Of a DNA stretch of 64,000 nt, positions 52,571 to 61,723 are shown piece by piece. The notes below the pieces were generated by a model. It was not told the DNA's origin and made no database searches. It saw only the letters and a program-made list of their open reading frames with translations. Position 1 is the stretch's first letter. Every line of letters begins with the position of its first letter. The position numbers and the translations under genes were made by a program. This DNA comes from Clostridiaceae bacterium HFYG-1003 (lineage in GTDB: Bacteria > Bacillota > Clostridia > Clostridiales > Clostridiaceae): assembly GCA_024579835.1 (NCBI GenBank), contig CP102060.1:372001-436000 (forward strand), written 5' to 3'.

Positions 52571-52969
52571 ATGAATAGACATACGAAACGTACCGGACTG
52601 CTGCTGGCAGGACTCATGGCCGGTTCACTGCTGGTGGGGTGTTCCGCCGGTACGCCTGCAAACACTACTTCGGCGGCAACCTCTGCTGTGACAACCGCTG
52701 CACCAGCTACGACCCAGCCGGGGACTCAGACCACGGAACTGGAACTGACGCTGGAAGAACTGGCAAAATATGACGGAAAGAACGGCCAGCCTGCCTATGT
52801 GGCAGTGGATGGCATCATCTACGACGTGACGAATTCCCCGGCCTGGAAGGGCGGAGGCCACAACGGCTTTACGGCCGGCAAGGATCTCACGCAAGAAATC
52901 AAGAATGTGTCACCGCATGGAGTTTCCAAGCTGGGCAATGTTCCGGCTGTCGGCAAATTGAAAAAATAG
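52571..52969 (+). CDS. Cytochrome b5-like haem-binding lipoprotein
   Basis: The 132-residue protein has a lipoprotein signal ending in LLVGC (Cys 24), a Thr/Ala/Pro-rich linker (about 27-56), and a small cytochrome b5-like domain (57-132) with LAKYDGKNGQPAYVAVDG and YDVTNSPAW. The haem-ligand candidates are H97 in GGGHNGF and H116 in VSPHGVSK, both conserved positions in prokaryotic members. It would sit outside the membrane, bound by lipid. It is 12 bases before a small four-helix protein with two H-x13-H helices, and the pair looks like one electron-transfer unit. The ATG follows an AAGGAGTG site. Confidence 0.8.
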   Translation: MNRHTKRTGLLLAGLMAGSLLVGCSAGTPANTTSAATSAVTTAAPATTQPGTQTTELELTLEELAKYDGKNGQPAYVAVDGIIYDVTNSPAWKGGGHNGFTAGKDLTQEIKNVSPHGVSKLGNVPAVGKLKK

Positions 52970-52981
52970 GGGGTACAGCGG

Positions 52982-53377
52982 ATGGATTACCGACTCCTTG
53001 GTTACCTCAACGTTCTGATCGTGGGACTGCTGATTCTGCCGTTTATCCTGAACCGGATCAGCCGATATCTGTCAGCCGAGGCAAAAGCCGCCATGAAAGA
53101 CGTCACCAAATTCCTGCGGAAGCTGCATAAGCCATTAGGGATTGTATTTCTGGCAACGGGGCTCATCCACGGCTACCTGGCCCTGGGCGGCATTTCCCTT
53201 CATACCGGAACCCTGCTCTATGCAACCGTCATTGTCCAGGCCGGTCTGGGCGGCGCCTTCTACCGGACCAAGAAGAAAGGTCTGTTCAAAGCTCATCGGA
53301 TGATGGCATTTGTAATCGCGGGACTTCTCCTGCTTCACTATGTCGCGCCCGGCGCGCTGTATCAGCTGATCCGATAG
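52982..53377 (+). CDS. Small four-helix membrane protein, likely dihaem cytochrome b
   Basis: The 131-residue protein has four membrane helices (about 6-23, 48-68, 74-95, 104-124). In the second helix H49 and H63, and in the fourth H105 and H119, are each separated by exactly 13 residues. That H-x13-H spacing in two helices is how the bc1 cytochrome b and NOX/Steap-type proteins hold two stacked haems, one on each side of the membrane. H74 is a further histidine. The gene is 12 bases after the b5-like lipoprotein. I do not recognise a named family. Haem binding is inferred from spacing alone. Confidence 0.7.
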   Translation: MDYRLLGYLNVLIVGLLILPFILNRISRYLSAEAKAAMKDVTKFLRKLHKPLGIVFLATGLIHGYLALGGISLHTGTLLYATVIVQAGLGGAFYRTKKKGLFKAHRMMAFVIAGLLLLHYVAPGALYQLIR

Positions 53378-53493
53378 TAATTCTGAATGAAGTTGAAGCT
53401 TCACGGAAGGAAGACGTTTGGACGGCGATCGGTCCTTTGCGCGTGGTCATGGCGATGTTCCCTGACTGCGAATTCGATCGATCGCAACACTCA

Positions 53494-53539
53494 AGCAGCC
53501 GATGCCCTCTGGTCGATCCAGTGAGCATCGGCTGTTTTT
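53494..53539 (+). terminator. Terminator of the haem module
   Basis: AGCAGCCGATGC pairs with GCATCGGCTGTTTTT with one mismatch around a 19-base loop, followed by TTTTC. It lies 115 bases after the second gene. Confidence 0.75.
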
Positions 53540-53573
53540 CATCCAGGTGATTGAGCTCAGGTGCGGGGTACCA

Positions 53574-53924
53574 TTATAGGTCCGGTCGGATCTCGACCTC
53601 GTCGCCATAGATATCTTTCTCGAAGTCATAGAATTCATCTTCCGGAGAAGGAACTGGTTCCTCCGACAAGCAGGTTTCCAGCTCTTTGGAACGCACCAGA
53701 TCAGGGAGGGGTTGCTTAACCGGCTTGATTTCCGGCCGGATCACCTCAGTTGGCAGGTGTTCCACCTCATAACCTGTGCCAAGAGGCAGTTTTTCAACCT
53801 TCGGCTTCCTGATTTCCTCTTTCATTTCAGGCTCCGGTGTCTGGTCCGGCTGTTCTGTGACGGGCTTTCGTTCCTCGGCTTTGCTGCGGTCATGTTCTTT
53901 GTCTGAAGAATAATGTGTCACCAT
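53574..53924 (-). CDS. Acidic, Pro/Glu-rich, probably disordered protein
   Basis: The 116-residue protein has no hydrophobic core. It is rich in Glu, Pro and Lys (for example EQPDQTPEPEMKEEIRKPK) and ends acidic (DIYGDEVEIRPDL). The ATG at 53924 has AAAGGAGG, the strongest ribosome site nearby; a longer frame back to 54014 has none. I recognise no family. It is a monocistronic gene in a convergent position. Confidence 0.6.
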   Translation of the reverse strand: MVTHYSSDKEHDRSKAEERKPVTEQPDQTPEPEMKEEIRKPKVEKLPLGTGYEVEHLPTEVIRPEIKPVKQPLPDLVRSKELETCLSEEPVPSPEDEFYDFEKDIYGDEVEIRPDL

Positions 53925-54215
53925 AAGGGGCCTCCTTTCAGGCATCGTCCAAAGGGTTGGCAGAAGGATGCGAGTACTGGTCTTGACCGTATCGTAACAC
54001 AAGAAACTGGCCAAAGTAGTTCCAGTTTGTAAAGGAAATTTTAATTTTACCGAAAGCCGCCTTTAACCCTGGCTTAACCCGGACGCTGCACAATAAAAGC
54101 ATTGCGGAATGGATGATGCCGGGAGGTTTCACAGAGAAGCTGCCGGCGTCATGCAGTACGAGAAAAAGATTGGAATCGGCATCGGCTTTTACGTGGTGCC
54201 GGTTGGGGGAGGATT

Positions 54216-54671
54216 ATGAATCGAATTGAACCTGTGGAATTGACGAACATGATCATGATTTACCGGGGGGATCAGATTCTGGTTCAGGAGCGCCTGAATC
54301 CGGACTGGCCCGGCGTTACGTTTCCGGGAGGCCATGTTCAGCCGAGGGAGTCCTTCATCGAGGCAGCCCGGCGAGAGGTATGGGAAGAAACCGGTCTGAC
54401 TGTCTCCCATTTATCCCTGTGCGGGGTCAAGCAATGGACGCAGAAGGACGGAGCGTTCCGGTATGTCGTCCTATTCTTTAAAAGCGATTCCTTTGAAGGG
54501 GAAATCAAGGATTCCAGAGAAGGCAGAGTATTCTGGATTCGACGGGAGGAACTGGACGGGCTGACCTTATCCGATGGGTTTCGGCAGATGCTGGAGGTGT
54601 TTGACCAGGATGGGCTGTCTGAGAATTACCATTGGCTGGAAGATGGTGCCTGGCAGTGCAGAAATTTGTAG
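54216..54671 (+). CDS. NUDIX hydrolase
   Basis: The 151-residue protein has a complete NUDIX box, GGHVQPRESFIEAARREVWEE near residues 44-63, and the strand LTNMIMIYRGDQILVQERL before it. It resembles MutT/8-oxo-dGTP-type members in length, but the substrate is not fixed by sequence. The ATG has a GGGGAGG-type site (GGTTGGGGGAGG). Confidence 0.85.
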   Translation: MNRIEPVELTNMIMIYRGDQILVQERLNPDWPGVTFPGGHVQPRESFIEAARREVWEETGLTVSHLSLCGVKQWTQKDGAFRYVVLFFKSDSFEGEIKDSREGRVFWIRREELDGLTLSDGFRQMLEVFDQDGLSENYHWLEDGAWQCRNL

Positions 54672-54807
54672 CGGAGAACCAATGGGGGGGAATTGTAGAC
54701 AGTGTTTGAACATTTGGACTGCTTCATTGTAACTGAAGGGGAGCTATACTAAGATGAAATTGACTGGAGATATTAATGACAGAAGAAAGGATGGTGATGA
54801 ATCATCG

Positions 54808-56793
54808 ATGTTCCGAAAATTTAAAGTATTGCCGTCGCTTCTCCTGCTGATCCTGGCCTTTGCAGCCGCGCTGCTTCCGGGAAGGACCGCCCTGGCTGCC
54901 GGCAGCTTCGGCATCAGCCGTTATGAAGCGACCTATGAGGTGCAATCCAACGGTTCCGTAAAGGTGACTGAAACCATTGAGTTTGATATCCAGGGGGATA
55001 TCAACGGCGTCTTTCGGGATGTGGATACTAACCTGGGGGATCGCCTGCGAAATACCACAGCCAAGCCGGTCGGAATCGACTTTGTCAGCGCAGCGGTGGT
55101 TGAGAACGGAACAGAACGCGTGCTCTACATGACCGATGAGGGAACGGGACGAGCAGGTCTGTTTGAATTCTATGAAGGAGACAAACAGAACATTTACCGG
55201 TTCAAGGTGTTTGAGCCCTCCAGCGATGAGCGGAAAAGCATCCGCTTCCGCTATACCCTGACCAATGCCGTTGTCAAATTCAATGACATTGCCACACTCA
55301 ACTGGAATATGGTTGATGCCAACTGGGGCGTCCCCATCGAAAATGTCAAAATTACGATTCGGATCCCGCGGGGTGCCGCCAAATCAGATCTCAAGATCTT
55401 CTCGCATGGTGATTTGACTGGCTTCAATGAGATCCTGAATGAAACAACCTTCAATGTCGAGATCCCGCTGGTGGATCCGGGCGCGGTTGTGGAAAATCTG
55501 GTGATCTTTCCTCTGAGCCTTGTTCCGGACTCGCAGAATATCGTGGCGGTTACAGAACTTCCCAGAATTTTGGAGGAAGAAGCCAGGTATGCGGAGGAAG
55601 CCAATCAGGCCAGGGAAGAAGCCAAAGCCCGTGTCGAAGCCGAGAAAAAGCGGCTGGAAGACGAACGGCTGCGGCGGGAAACCGGCAGGACCCTGAGTCC
55701 GTTTATTCTGGCACTGGGCGCCATCGGAGCAGCCGTCGCCGGCTTTATCGGAATCCGCTATGGCCGGGAACGCAAACCTCAGTTCACCGGCGACTATTAC
55801 CGCGAACTGCCGGGAGACTATACGCCGGCTGTCATGAGTTATCTGCTGGAGCGCGGTACTCAGTCCAAGGACATCATGGCAACACTGATGGATCTGGCCC
55901 GCAAGGACATCCTCTCGATTGAGCCCTATCAGACGGTGAAGCGTTCCCTGTTCGGGGAGAAGTCGGAAACCGACTACCGGCTTCGCAGTCAGGGGCCAAC
56001 TGAGCAGCAGCTGTCGAAGCTGATGGCCCATGAGCGGTTCCTCTACGACTGGTTCATCAATGACCTGGGTGATGGTCAGACACTGGCCATGGACGATCTG
56101 GAAAGCCTGATGAAGCGCCAGGCCAACGCCTATCAGTTCAATCGGGACTATGCCCAGTTCAAGGGCTACGTGACCGGACAGGGCGAAGCCATGGGATTCC
56201 GCGAAGCCAACAAAACAACCGGCTCGGCCGTGTTCTACCTGGTCGGTCTGGTGTTCATGGCTGGCGGCGCGTTTGTGCTGCTGCGCTATTTCAACTTCCT
56301 CGGCGTGGTGCCGATTATTGCTGGCGTGGCCGTCATTGCGGTGAATGCCTCGATGTACTTCAAGCGCAAGCTGACCCAGTACGGAGCGGACCAGACGGCG
56401 ATGTGGAAGGCCTTCAAGAACTTCCTGCTGACCTTCTCCAACATGGACAAGGCCGAAATCCCAGCTCTTGCAATCTGGAACCATTATCTGGTCTACGCCA
56501 CTTCACTGGGCGTGGCCAAGGAAGTCATCGACCAGCTGCCCAAGGTATACACCATGCAGCAGCTGCAGGATCCTACCTTCACCCGGACCTTCTATCCGGA
56601 CTTCTACTTTGGCCGAGGCTATATGATGATGGACCGCTCACTTAATCAGGCCATTTCGACAGCCAATCAGACCATTCAGAAAGCCGAAGCAGTGGCAGCC
56701 TCCAGGCGCTCCTCCTCATCCGGCGGCGGCGGCGGGTTCTCCGGCGGCTCATCTGGCGGCGGCGGTGGCGGCGGTGGCGGTGGTGTCTTCTAA
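54808..56793 (+). CDS. DUF2207 family membrane protein with Gly-rich tail
   Basis: The 661-residue protein has a signal peptide (about 1-33), an extracellular DUF2207 domain (about 38-260) that opens with SRYEATYEVQSNGSVKVTETIEF, a coiled-coil stalk with EEANQAREEAKARVEAEKKR, three membrane helices (about 297-318 and 475-520), cytosolic regions between them, and a final run of glycines (GGGGGGGGGGVF) at the C-terminus. That poly-Gly end is usual in the family. Function is unknown, and a role at the cell envelope with LemA is often assumed. I chose the ATG at 54808, which has GGATGGTGATGA before it, over 54754. Confidence 0.85.
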   Translation: MFRKFKVLPSLLLLILAFAAALLPGRTALAAGSFGISRYEATYEVQSNGSVKVTETIEFDIQGDINGVFRDVDTNLGDRLRNTTAKPVGIDFVSAAVVENGTERVLYMTDEGTGRAGLFEFYEGDKQNIYRFKVFEPSSDERKSIRFRYTLTNAVVKFNDIATLNWNMVDANWGVPIENVKITIRIPRGAAKSDLKIFSHGDLTGFNEILNETTFNVEIPLVDPGAVVENLVIFPLSLVPDSQNIVAVTELPRILEEEARYAEEANQAREEAKARVEAEKKRLEDERLRRETGRTLSPFILALGAIGAAVAGFIGIRYGRERKPQFTGDYYRELPGDYTPAVMSYLLERGTQSKDIMATLMDLARKDILSIEPYQTVKRSLFGEKSETDYRLRSQGPTEQQLSKLMAHERFLYDWFINDLGDGQTLAMDDLESLMKRQANAYQFNRDYAQFKGYVTGQGEAMGFREANKTTGSAVFYLVGLVFMAGGAFVLLRYFNFLGVVPIIAGVAVIAVNASMYFKRKLTQYGADQTAMWKAFKNFLLTFSNMDKAEIPALAIWNHYLVYATSLGVAKEVIDQLPKVYTMQQLQDPTFTRTFYPDFYFGRGYMMMDRSLNQAISTANQTIQKAEAVAASRRSSSSGGGGGFSGGSSGGGGGGGGGGVF

Positions 56794-56882
56794 AGAGATC
56801 TTTATCGCAGCGCAAATCATCGCCAATTCATATCTAAAATTTCAGAACGGATCAAAATACAGGAAGAAAAAGGAGAAACAAG

Positions 56883-57554
56883 ATGCCAACATTATTCTGG
56901 GTACTATTAGGAATCATCGTGGTACTGGCCCTGGTGGTCATTTCCATGTACAACGGACTGGTAAGCATGCGCAATCAAGTGCGCAACGCTTACGCGCAGA
57001 TGGATGTGCAGATGAAGAACCGGGCGGATCTGATCCCTGGCCTGGTGGAAACCGTAAAAGGCGCAGCCGGCCACGAGCGCGGCACGCTGGAAGCCGTCAT
57101 TCAGGCCAGATCGGCCGTCATGAATGCGGCCACGCCGGATGAAGCCATGGAAGCCAACAATCAGATGACTTCCGCCCTGAACCGCATGATGCTTCTGGTC
57201 GAAAATTATCCGGAGCTGAAAGCCAATGCCAATTTCCAGCAGCTGATGGGCGAACTGAAGGATGCGGAGGAAAAAATCCGGTACTCCCGCCAGTTCTACA
57301 ACGATACGGTTCAAAAGTACAACACCAAGATCGAAGTCTTCCCGTCCAATATCATCGCCGGCATGTTCGGATTCCGGGCAGAGCGCTTCTTCGAGATTAC
57401 CGAATCCGAACGGCAGGCTCCGCGGGTTGATTTCTCCGGCATGTATGACGCCAATTACAACAAGAACGATGCCTACGCTCAGAAGGCGCCCAAGACGGAT
57501 ACGGCCGGAACGCCGCAGAGTCTGGACGATCTGAAGAACGGACGGAACCAGTAA
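56883..57554 (+). CDS. lemA: LemA family protein
   Basis: The 223-residue protein has an N-terminal membrane helix (about 5-25), then the LemA coiled-coil domain starting VSMRNQVRNAYAQMDVQMKNRADLIPGLVETVKG and ending FQQLMGELKDAEEKIRYSRQFYND, followed by FPSNIIAGMFGF. It follows the DUF2207 gene by 89 bases, the common partner pair in Gram-positive bacteria. It is thought to sit in the membrane with its helical domain in the cytosol or outside. The role is not settled. An AGGAG site precedes the ATG and a terminator follows. Confidence 0.92.
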   Translation: MPTLFWVLLGIIVVLALVVISMYNGLVSMRNQVRNAYAQMDVQMKNRADLIPGLVETVKGAAGHERGTLEAVIQARSAVMNAATPDEAMEANNQMTSALNRMMLLVENYPELKANANFQQLMGELKDAEEKIRYSRQFYNDTVQKYNTKIEVFPSNIIAGMFGFRAERFFEITESERQAPRVDFSGMYDANYNKNDAYAQKAPKTDTAGTPQSLDDLKNGRNQ

Positions 57555-57570
57555 CCGCATCATGCACTGT

Positions 57571-57602
57571 GAACAGGACTCACCGGGTCCTGTTCTTTTT
57601 TT
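57571..57602 (+). terminator. Terminator after lemA
   Basis: GAACAGGAC pairs perfectly with GTCCTGTTC around a seven-base loop and is followed by TTTTTTT. It separates DUF2207-lemA from the Nqr-like operon. Confidence 0.8.
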
Positions 57603-57737
57603 AACAATTAGTTACTAAAAAACGATTGTAGGAGAATAATCTGGCCCCAATTCATGAATAAATTTAAAATAAAGCAGAATTGTAAACGAGTTGGGTTATA
57701 ATTAGAAGTGTTAAAATATTTACTGTGAGGTCTTATT

Positions 57738-58718
57738 ATGCAAATTACAAAGTACCTAACCAAACAGAAAATGATGAGGACAGTTCTTTGGAGTCTGCTT
57801 CCGATCTATCTATTTTCGATCTATCTGTTTGGCTGGAGGGTTCTCCTGGTGCTGGCCGTATCTCTTGTGAGCGCATTTGCCGGTGAATTGGTCATCATGC
57901 GAATGATTAATGGAGACAAGGCCAAGGTATCGGAAGCCGCTCTGGTCACCGCAGCACTCTTCACGCTGACGCTTCCTCCCACCATTCCGCTGTGGATCAC
58001 AGTGGTCGGCACTCTGTTCGGCATTATCTTTGGCAAAGCCATTTTTGGCGGATTCGGCAAGAATGTCTTCAATCCGGCTTTGGTTGGCCGCGCCTTTGTT
58101 TATGTCAGCTTTCCGATTCAGATGACGGTCAACTGGCAGAAGCCGTTCAGCGGGTTCCCCGGCGGATTCATGCACTGGGCAGGCACTGCGGATCTGGCTA
58201 CTTCCGTGACGCCCATGATCGACATGGAAGTCAACGGACTGTCCACCAATCCACTGAACCTGTTCATCGGAAATATTTCCGGATCCATGGGTGAAACCTC
58301 GGCCATTCTGATTCTTCTGGCTGCAGCCTACCTGATCTATACTAAGACTGCTTCCTGGAAGATTATGGCCTCAGTAGCTGCTTCGGGCATCGTGTTTACT
58401 CTGCTGTTCGGCGCCCTGGGCGGCCCGCAGGGGGATCCGGTGTTCTCGATTCTGTCCGGCGGCTTCCTGTTCGGTACCGTATTCATGGCCACGGATCCGG
58501 TATCGGCTCCCATGAAGGATACCTCCAAGATCCTGTACGGCATCCTGATCGGCTTTGTCACCATGGTCATTCGGAGTTTCTCTCTCTTTACGGAAGGCAT
58601 GATGTTTGCCATTCTGATCGCCAACTCCTTTGCCCCCCTGATTGACCTGAACGTTAAGAACTGGGAGGCGAAGAAAAAAGCGAAAGCCGCTCCCCCACCA
58701 TTCAAGGAGGTGAAATAG
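57738..58718 (+). CDS. RnfD/NqrB-type membrane subunit
   Basis: The 326-residue subunit has about nine membrane helices. It is close to RnfD in length and shorter than typical NqrB, but its place before a NqrC/D/E/F-type series makes it the NqrB/RnfD part of a Nqr-like complex. The helix-bound FMN site is likely T155 in GTADLATSVTP. The closing loop FMATDPVSAPMKD holds the family's D-P-V-S motif. A TATAAT box at 57697-57702 is a likely -10 of the operon. The next gene starts one base after its stop. Confidence 0.88.
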   Translation: MQITKYLTKQKMMRTVLWSLLPIYLFSIYLFGWRVLLVLAVSLVSAFAGELVIMRMINGDKAKVSEAALVTAALFTLTLPPTIPLWITVVGTLFGIIFGKAIFGGFGKNVFNPALVGRAFVYVSFPIQMTVNWQKPFSGFPGGFMHWAGTADLATSVTPMIDMEVNGLSTNPLNLFIGNISGSMGETSAILILLAAAYLIYTKTASWKIMASVAASGIVFTLLFGALGGPQGDPVFSILSGGFLFGTVFMATDPVSAPMKDTSKILYGILIGFVTMVIRSFSLFTEGMMFAILIANSFAPLIDLNVKNWEAKKKAKAAPPPFKEVK

Positions 58719-58719
58719 C

Positions 58720-59322
58720 ATGAAAAAAGGATATCAGTATACCGTTATCTTCATGATCATCGTTGCCAGCTTTTTCACCGCACTGCTCTCCACCGCGCAG
58801 ACGGCCATGAATCCGAAGATTGCCGAAAACAAGGAGATCGCCCGCCGTCAGGCCATTCTGTACGCCTTTGACGTTCCCAGCGGCCAGACCAATGAGGAGG
58901 TCAGCCAGACCTATGACAAATACGTCAAGCCGGATACCCGGACCATCGAGGGAACGTCCATTGAAGCGTTCCAGCTGGTGGATGATGCCGGCCAGGTAAA
59001 GGGCTACGCCTTCCCCTTCGACGGCCCTGCCCTGTGGGGGACCATCCGTGGCTATCTCGCCGTGACGGAAGACCTGAAAGAAATCAAGGGTCTGACCTTT
59101 ACCGAGCAGAACGAAACTCCTGGTCTGGGCGGACGAATTGATGAAGAACCCTTCAAGAATCAGTGGCGCGGTGTGCCGCTGCCCGATGGCGATCTGGCCT
59201 ATGGCATCATCGGCGACAAGAAGGTGGATGCCATCTCCGGAGCAACCCAGTCTTCCACGGCAGTGACAAAAGCACTGAACATACTGAAGCAAAACGTCAT
59301 TTCCAAATGGGAGGTAAAATAA
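58720..59322 (+). CDS. RnfG/NqrC-type flavin-bound subunit
   Basis: The 200-residue subunit has one N-terminal membrane helix and a FMN-binding domain outside the membrane. The flavinylation motif is DAISGATQSSTAVT with T176 as the covalent FMN site. It needs an ApbE flavin transferase, which is not in this window. Its start is one base after the previous stop and its stop overlaps the next start (TAATG). Confidence 0.92.
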   Translation: MKKGYQYTVIFMIIVASFFTALLSTAQTAMNPKIAENKEIARRQAILYAFDVPSGQTNEEVSQTYDKYVKPDTRTIEGTSIEAFQLVDDAGQVKGYAFPFDGPALWGTIRGYLAVTEDLKEIKGLTFTEQNETPGLGGRIDEEPFKNQWRGVPLPDGDLAYGIIGDKKVDAISGATQSSTAVTKALNILKQNVISKWEVK

Positions 59323-59987
59323 TGGCTACCGAATCAGCAAAACAAGTCGCGATCCGAAATATCTGGACCGATAACCAGGTTCTGCGCCAGATTCTTGGCA
59401 TCTGTTCCTCCCTGGCGGTAACCAACCGGATGCAGAATTCTCTGGTTATGGGGCTCGGTGTGCTGTTTGCCACCGCTCTGTCCAGCCTCACGGTTTCCGC
59501 CATGCGGAATCTGATCCCGCAGAGGATCCGTATGATCATTCAGGTTCTGATCATTTCCTTCTACGTCATCATTGTCAACATCATCCTGCAGGCTTTCCTG
59601 CCGGATATTTCCAAACAGCTGGGACCCTATGTCGGTCTGATCATTACCAACTGCATCATCATGGGCCGGATGGAAGCCTACGCGGCCAAGAATCCTCCGC
59701 TGATCTCGATGCTGGACGGAATGTTCGCCGGTCTTGGCTACACCATCGTTCTTTTGATCATTTCCTTCATCCGTGAAATTCTGGGCTTTGGCACCGTGTT
59801 CGGCATGGCGCTGCCCTTTGAATTCACTAAGTGGACCCTGATGGTCATGCCGCCTGCCGCCTTCTTCATCATTGGCACACTGGTCTGGGCTGTCAACAAT
59901 TACCAGGCCGGCCGAGAAGAACGCCAGGGCATTGTCCGCTCCGGCAGTCTGACCGTCCAGAAAAAACCGGAAGGGGGAACGAACTAA
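59322..59987 (+). CDS. RnfE/NqrD-type membrane subunit
   Basis: The 221-residue subunit has six membrane helices. The two membrane cysteines that help hold a 2Fe-2S cluster with the partner RnfA/NqrE are visible as C28 in LGICSSLAV and C111 in IITNCIIMG. The start at 59322 follows GGGAGGT and overlaps the previous stop. Gene order (after RnfG, before RnfA) matches both rnf and nqr operons. Confidence 0.92.
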   Translation: MATESAKQVAIRNIWTDNQVLRQILGICSSLAVTNRMQNSLVMGLGVLFATALSSLTVSAMRNLIPQRIRMIIQVLIISFYVIIVNIILQAFLPDISKQLGPYVGLIITNCIIMGRMEAYAAKNPPLISMLDGMFAGLGYTIVLLIISFIREILGFGTVFGMALPFEFTKWTLMVMPPAAFFIIGTLVWAVNNYQAGREERQGIVRSGSLTVQKKPEGGTN

Positions 59988-60586
59988 TGGAAGTTGCACC
60001 GAATATCAGCCCGATTGTCATTTTCTTCGCGTCGATTTTCACATCCAACATGATCCTGTCGAATTTCCTGGGGATGTGTTCCTACCTCTCCGTTTCCAGT
60101 GAATTCAAGACAGCCAACGGACTGGGCAAGGCCGTTGTTCTGGTTCTGGTCATCACCAACTCGGTGAACTGGCTTTTGAACAAGTACGTCATCATGCCTC
60201 TTGGCATTGAATATCTGTCCTTCATTATCTACATCATGGTCATCGCGGCCATTGTCCAGATCCTGGAAATGGCGCTGGATCGCTATCTGCCGGATCTGCA
60301 CTCCAAGCTGGGTATTTTCCTTCCTCTGATTACGGTCAACTGTGCCGTGCTCGGAGCTACCCTGTTCCAGGATATCCGCAACTACAGCTTCCTGCAGACG
60401 TTCCTGTTCAACCTGGGATCCGGCATTGGCTGGTGGATGGCCATTTCCATGCTGGCCGCCATCAAGGAGAAGATCTCCAAGAACAAGATGCCGCGCGGTT
60501 TGCAGGGCATCGGCATATCCTTCATCATCACCGGCATCATGGCCCTGGCGTTCATTGGATTCTCCGGCATCTTCGTAATACAGTAG
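59987..60586 (+). CDS. RnfA/NqrE-type membrane subunit
   Basis: The 199-residue subunit has six membrane helices in a pattern related by internal inversion to its partner. C31 in LGMCSYLSV and C119 in TVNCAVLGA mirror those of the RnfE/NqrD subunit and should complete the intramembrane iron-sulfur site. Its start overlaps the previous stop (TAATG). Confidence 0.92.
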   Translation: MEVAPNISPIVIFFASIFTSNMILSNFLGMCSYLSVSSEFKTANGLGKAVVLVLVITNSVNWLLNKYVIMPLGIEYLSFIIYIMVIAAIVQILEMALDRYLPDLHSKLGIFLPLITVNCAVLGATLFQDIRNYSFLQTFLFNLGSGIGWWMAISMLAAIKEKISKNKMPRGLQGIGISFIITGIMALAFIGFSGIFVIQ

Positions 60587-60601
60587 GGAGGCGAGCAAAA
60601 C

Positions 60602-61711
60602 ATGATTCAAGATATTTTGACCGGCACCTTTAGTATTACAGCCATCGCCGGCGGCCTGGCCGTGATCATTTCGGTGGCGGAGCGCTACCTGAACAACTAC
60701 GGCGAATGCAAGATCGACATTAATGACGGAACCAAGGAACTGGTGGTGGACGGCGGAAACAATCTTCTGACCACTTTATCCGACAAAAAGCTCTTTATTC
60801 CTTCCGCATGCGGCGGCAAAGCCACCTGTGGCCTGTGCAAGGTCCAGGTGTTTGAAGGGGCCGGCCCTCTGCTGCCCACTGAGGAACCTTACCTGACCCA
60901 GAAAGAACGGGACAACCACTACCGACTGGCCTGTCAGATCAAGGTCAAAGGAAACATGAAACTGGGCATTCCGGAAGAACTGTTCAACATCAAGGAATAC
61001 AATACCAGACTGGTTTCCCTGAAGGATCTGACCTACGACATCAAAGAGCTGCGCATGGAGCTCCCGGCCGGTGAAACCGTCAATTTCAAGGCGGGACAGT
61101 TCATGCAGTTCTATACCAAACCCTATGACAAGGTGAAGGAAGAGGTCTTCCGGGCCTATTCCATTTCATCACCCCCTCAGGACAACAATCATGTGGAACT
61201 GGTCATTCGCCAGGTACCGGAAGGCCTCTGCTCAACCTATGTCCACAAGCATCTCAAGGAAGGGGATCAGGTCCGGCTGTCCGGCCCCTACGGAGATTTC
61301 TACTACCGAGGCAACTGCGACACCATGATCATGGTAGCGGCCGGTTCAGGACTTGCGCCGATGCGCTCTCTGATCTACGACAACCTGCATAAGAAGGTGC
61401 CCGTGGACATGGTCTTCTACTTCGGAGCCAGAGCCCAGGATGATCTCTACTACATCGAAGAGTTCACCAAGCTGGCCGAGGAAAACGAAAACTTTACATT
61501 TATTCCCACCCTGTCCCGGCCGGATGAGGGTTGGACCGGCGACAAGGGCCGTGTCACCGATCTGCTGGATCGAGATCTGGAAGACGGAACCGGCGCCCAG
61601 GGCAAGGAAGCCTATCTGTGCGGATCCCCGGGGTTCCTGAAGTCCGTGAATGAAATGCTGATGAAAAAGGGCTTCGACAAGGAAACCCAGATATTCTATG
61701 ACGAATTCTAG
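60602..61711 (+). CDS. nqrF: NqrF-type NADH dehydrogenase subunit (2Fe-2S, FAD)
   Basis: The 369-residue subunit has one N-terminal membrane helix (about 6-28), a ferredoxin domain with C70-x5-C76-x2-C79 and C111, and a flavodoxin-reductase-like part with the FAD motif RAYSISSPP near residue 180, the NAD loop VAAGSGLAPMRSL near residue 245, and an aromatic C-terminal end (YDEF). It should oxidise NADH and feed electrons to the membrane subunits. An rnfC or rnfB gene would be the alternative here, but neither is present. The gene is 15 bases after the RnfA-type gene, with a GGGAGGCG site. Confidence 0.92.
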   Translation: MIQDILTGTFSITAIAGGLAVIISVAERYLNNYGECKIDINDGTKELVVDGGNNLLTTLSDKKLFIPSACGGKATCGLCKVQVFEGAGPLLPTEEPYLTQKERDNHYRLACQIKVKGNMKLGIPEELFNIKEYNTRLVSLKDLTYDIKELRMELPAGETVNFKAGQFMQFYTKPYDKVKEEVFRAYSISSPPQDNNHVELVIRQVPEGLCSTYVHKHLKEGDQVRLSGPYGDFYYRGNCDTMIMVAAGSGLAPMRSLIYDNLHKKVPVDMVFYFGARAQDDLYYIEEFTKLAEENENFTFIPTLSRPDEGWTGDKGRVTDLLDRDLEDGTGAQGKEAYLCGSPGFLKSVNEMLMKKGFDKETQIFYDEF

Positions 61712-61723
61712 GAGGTGCCGGAA

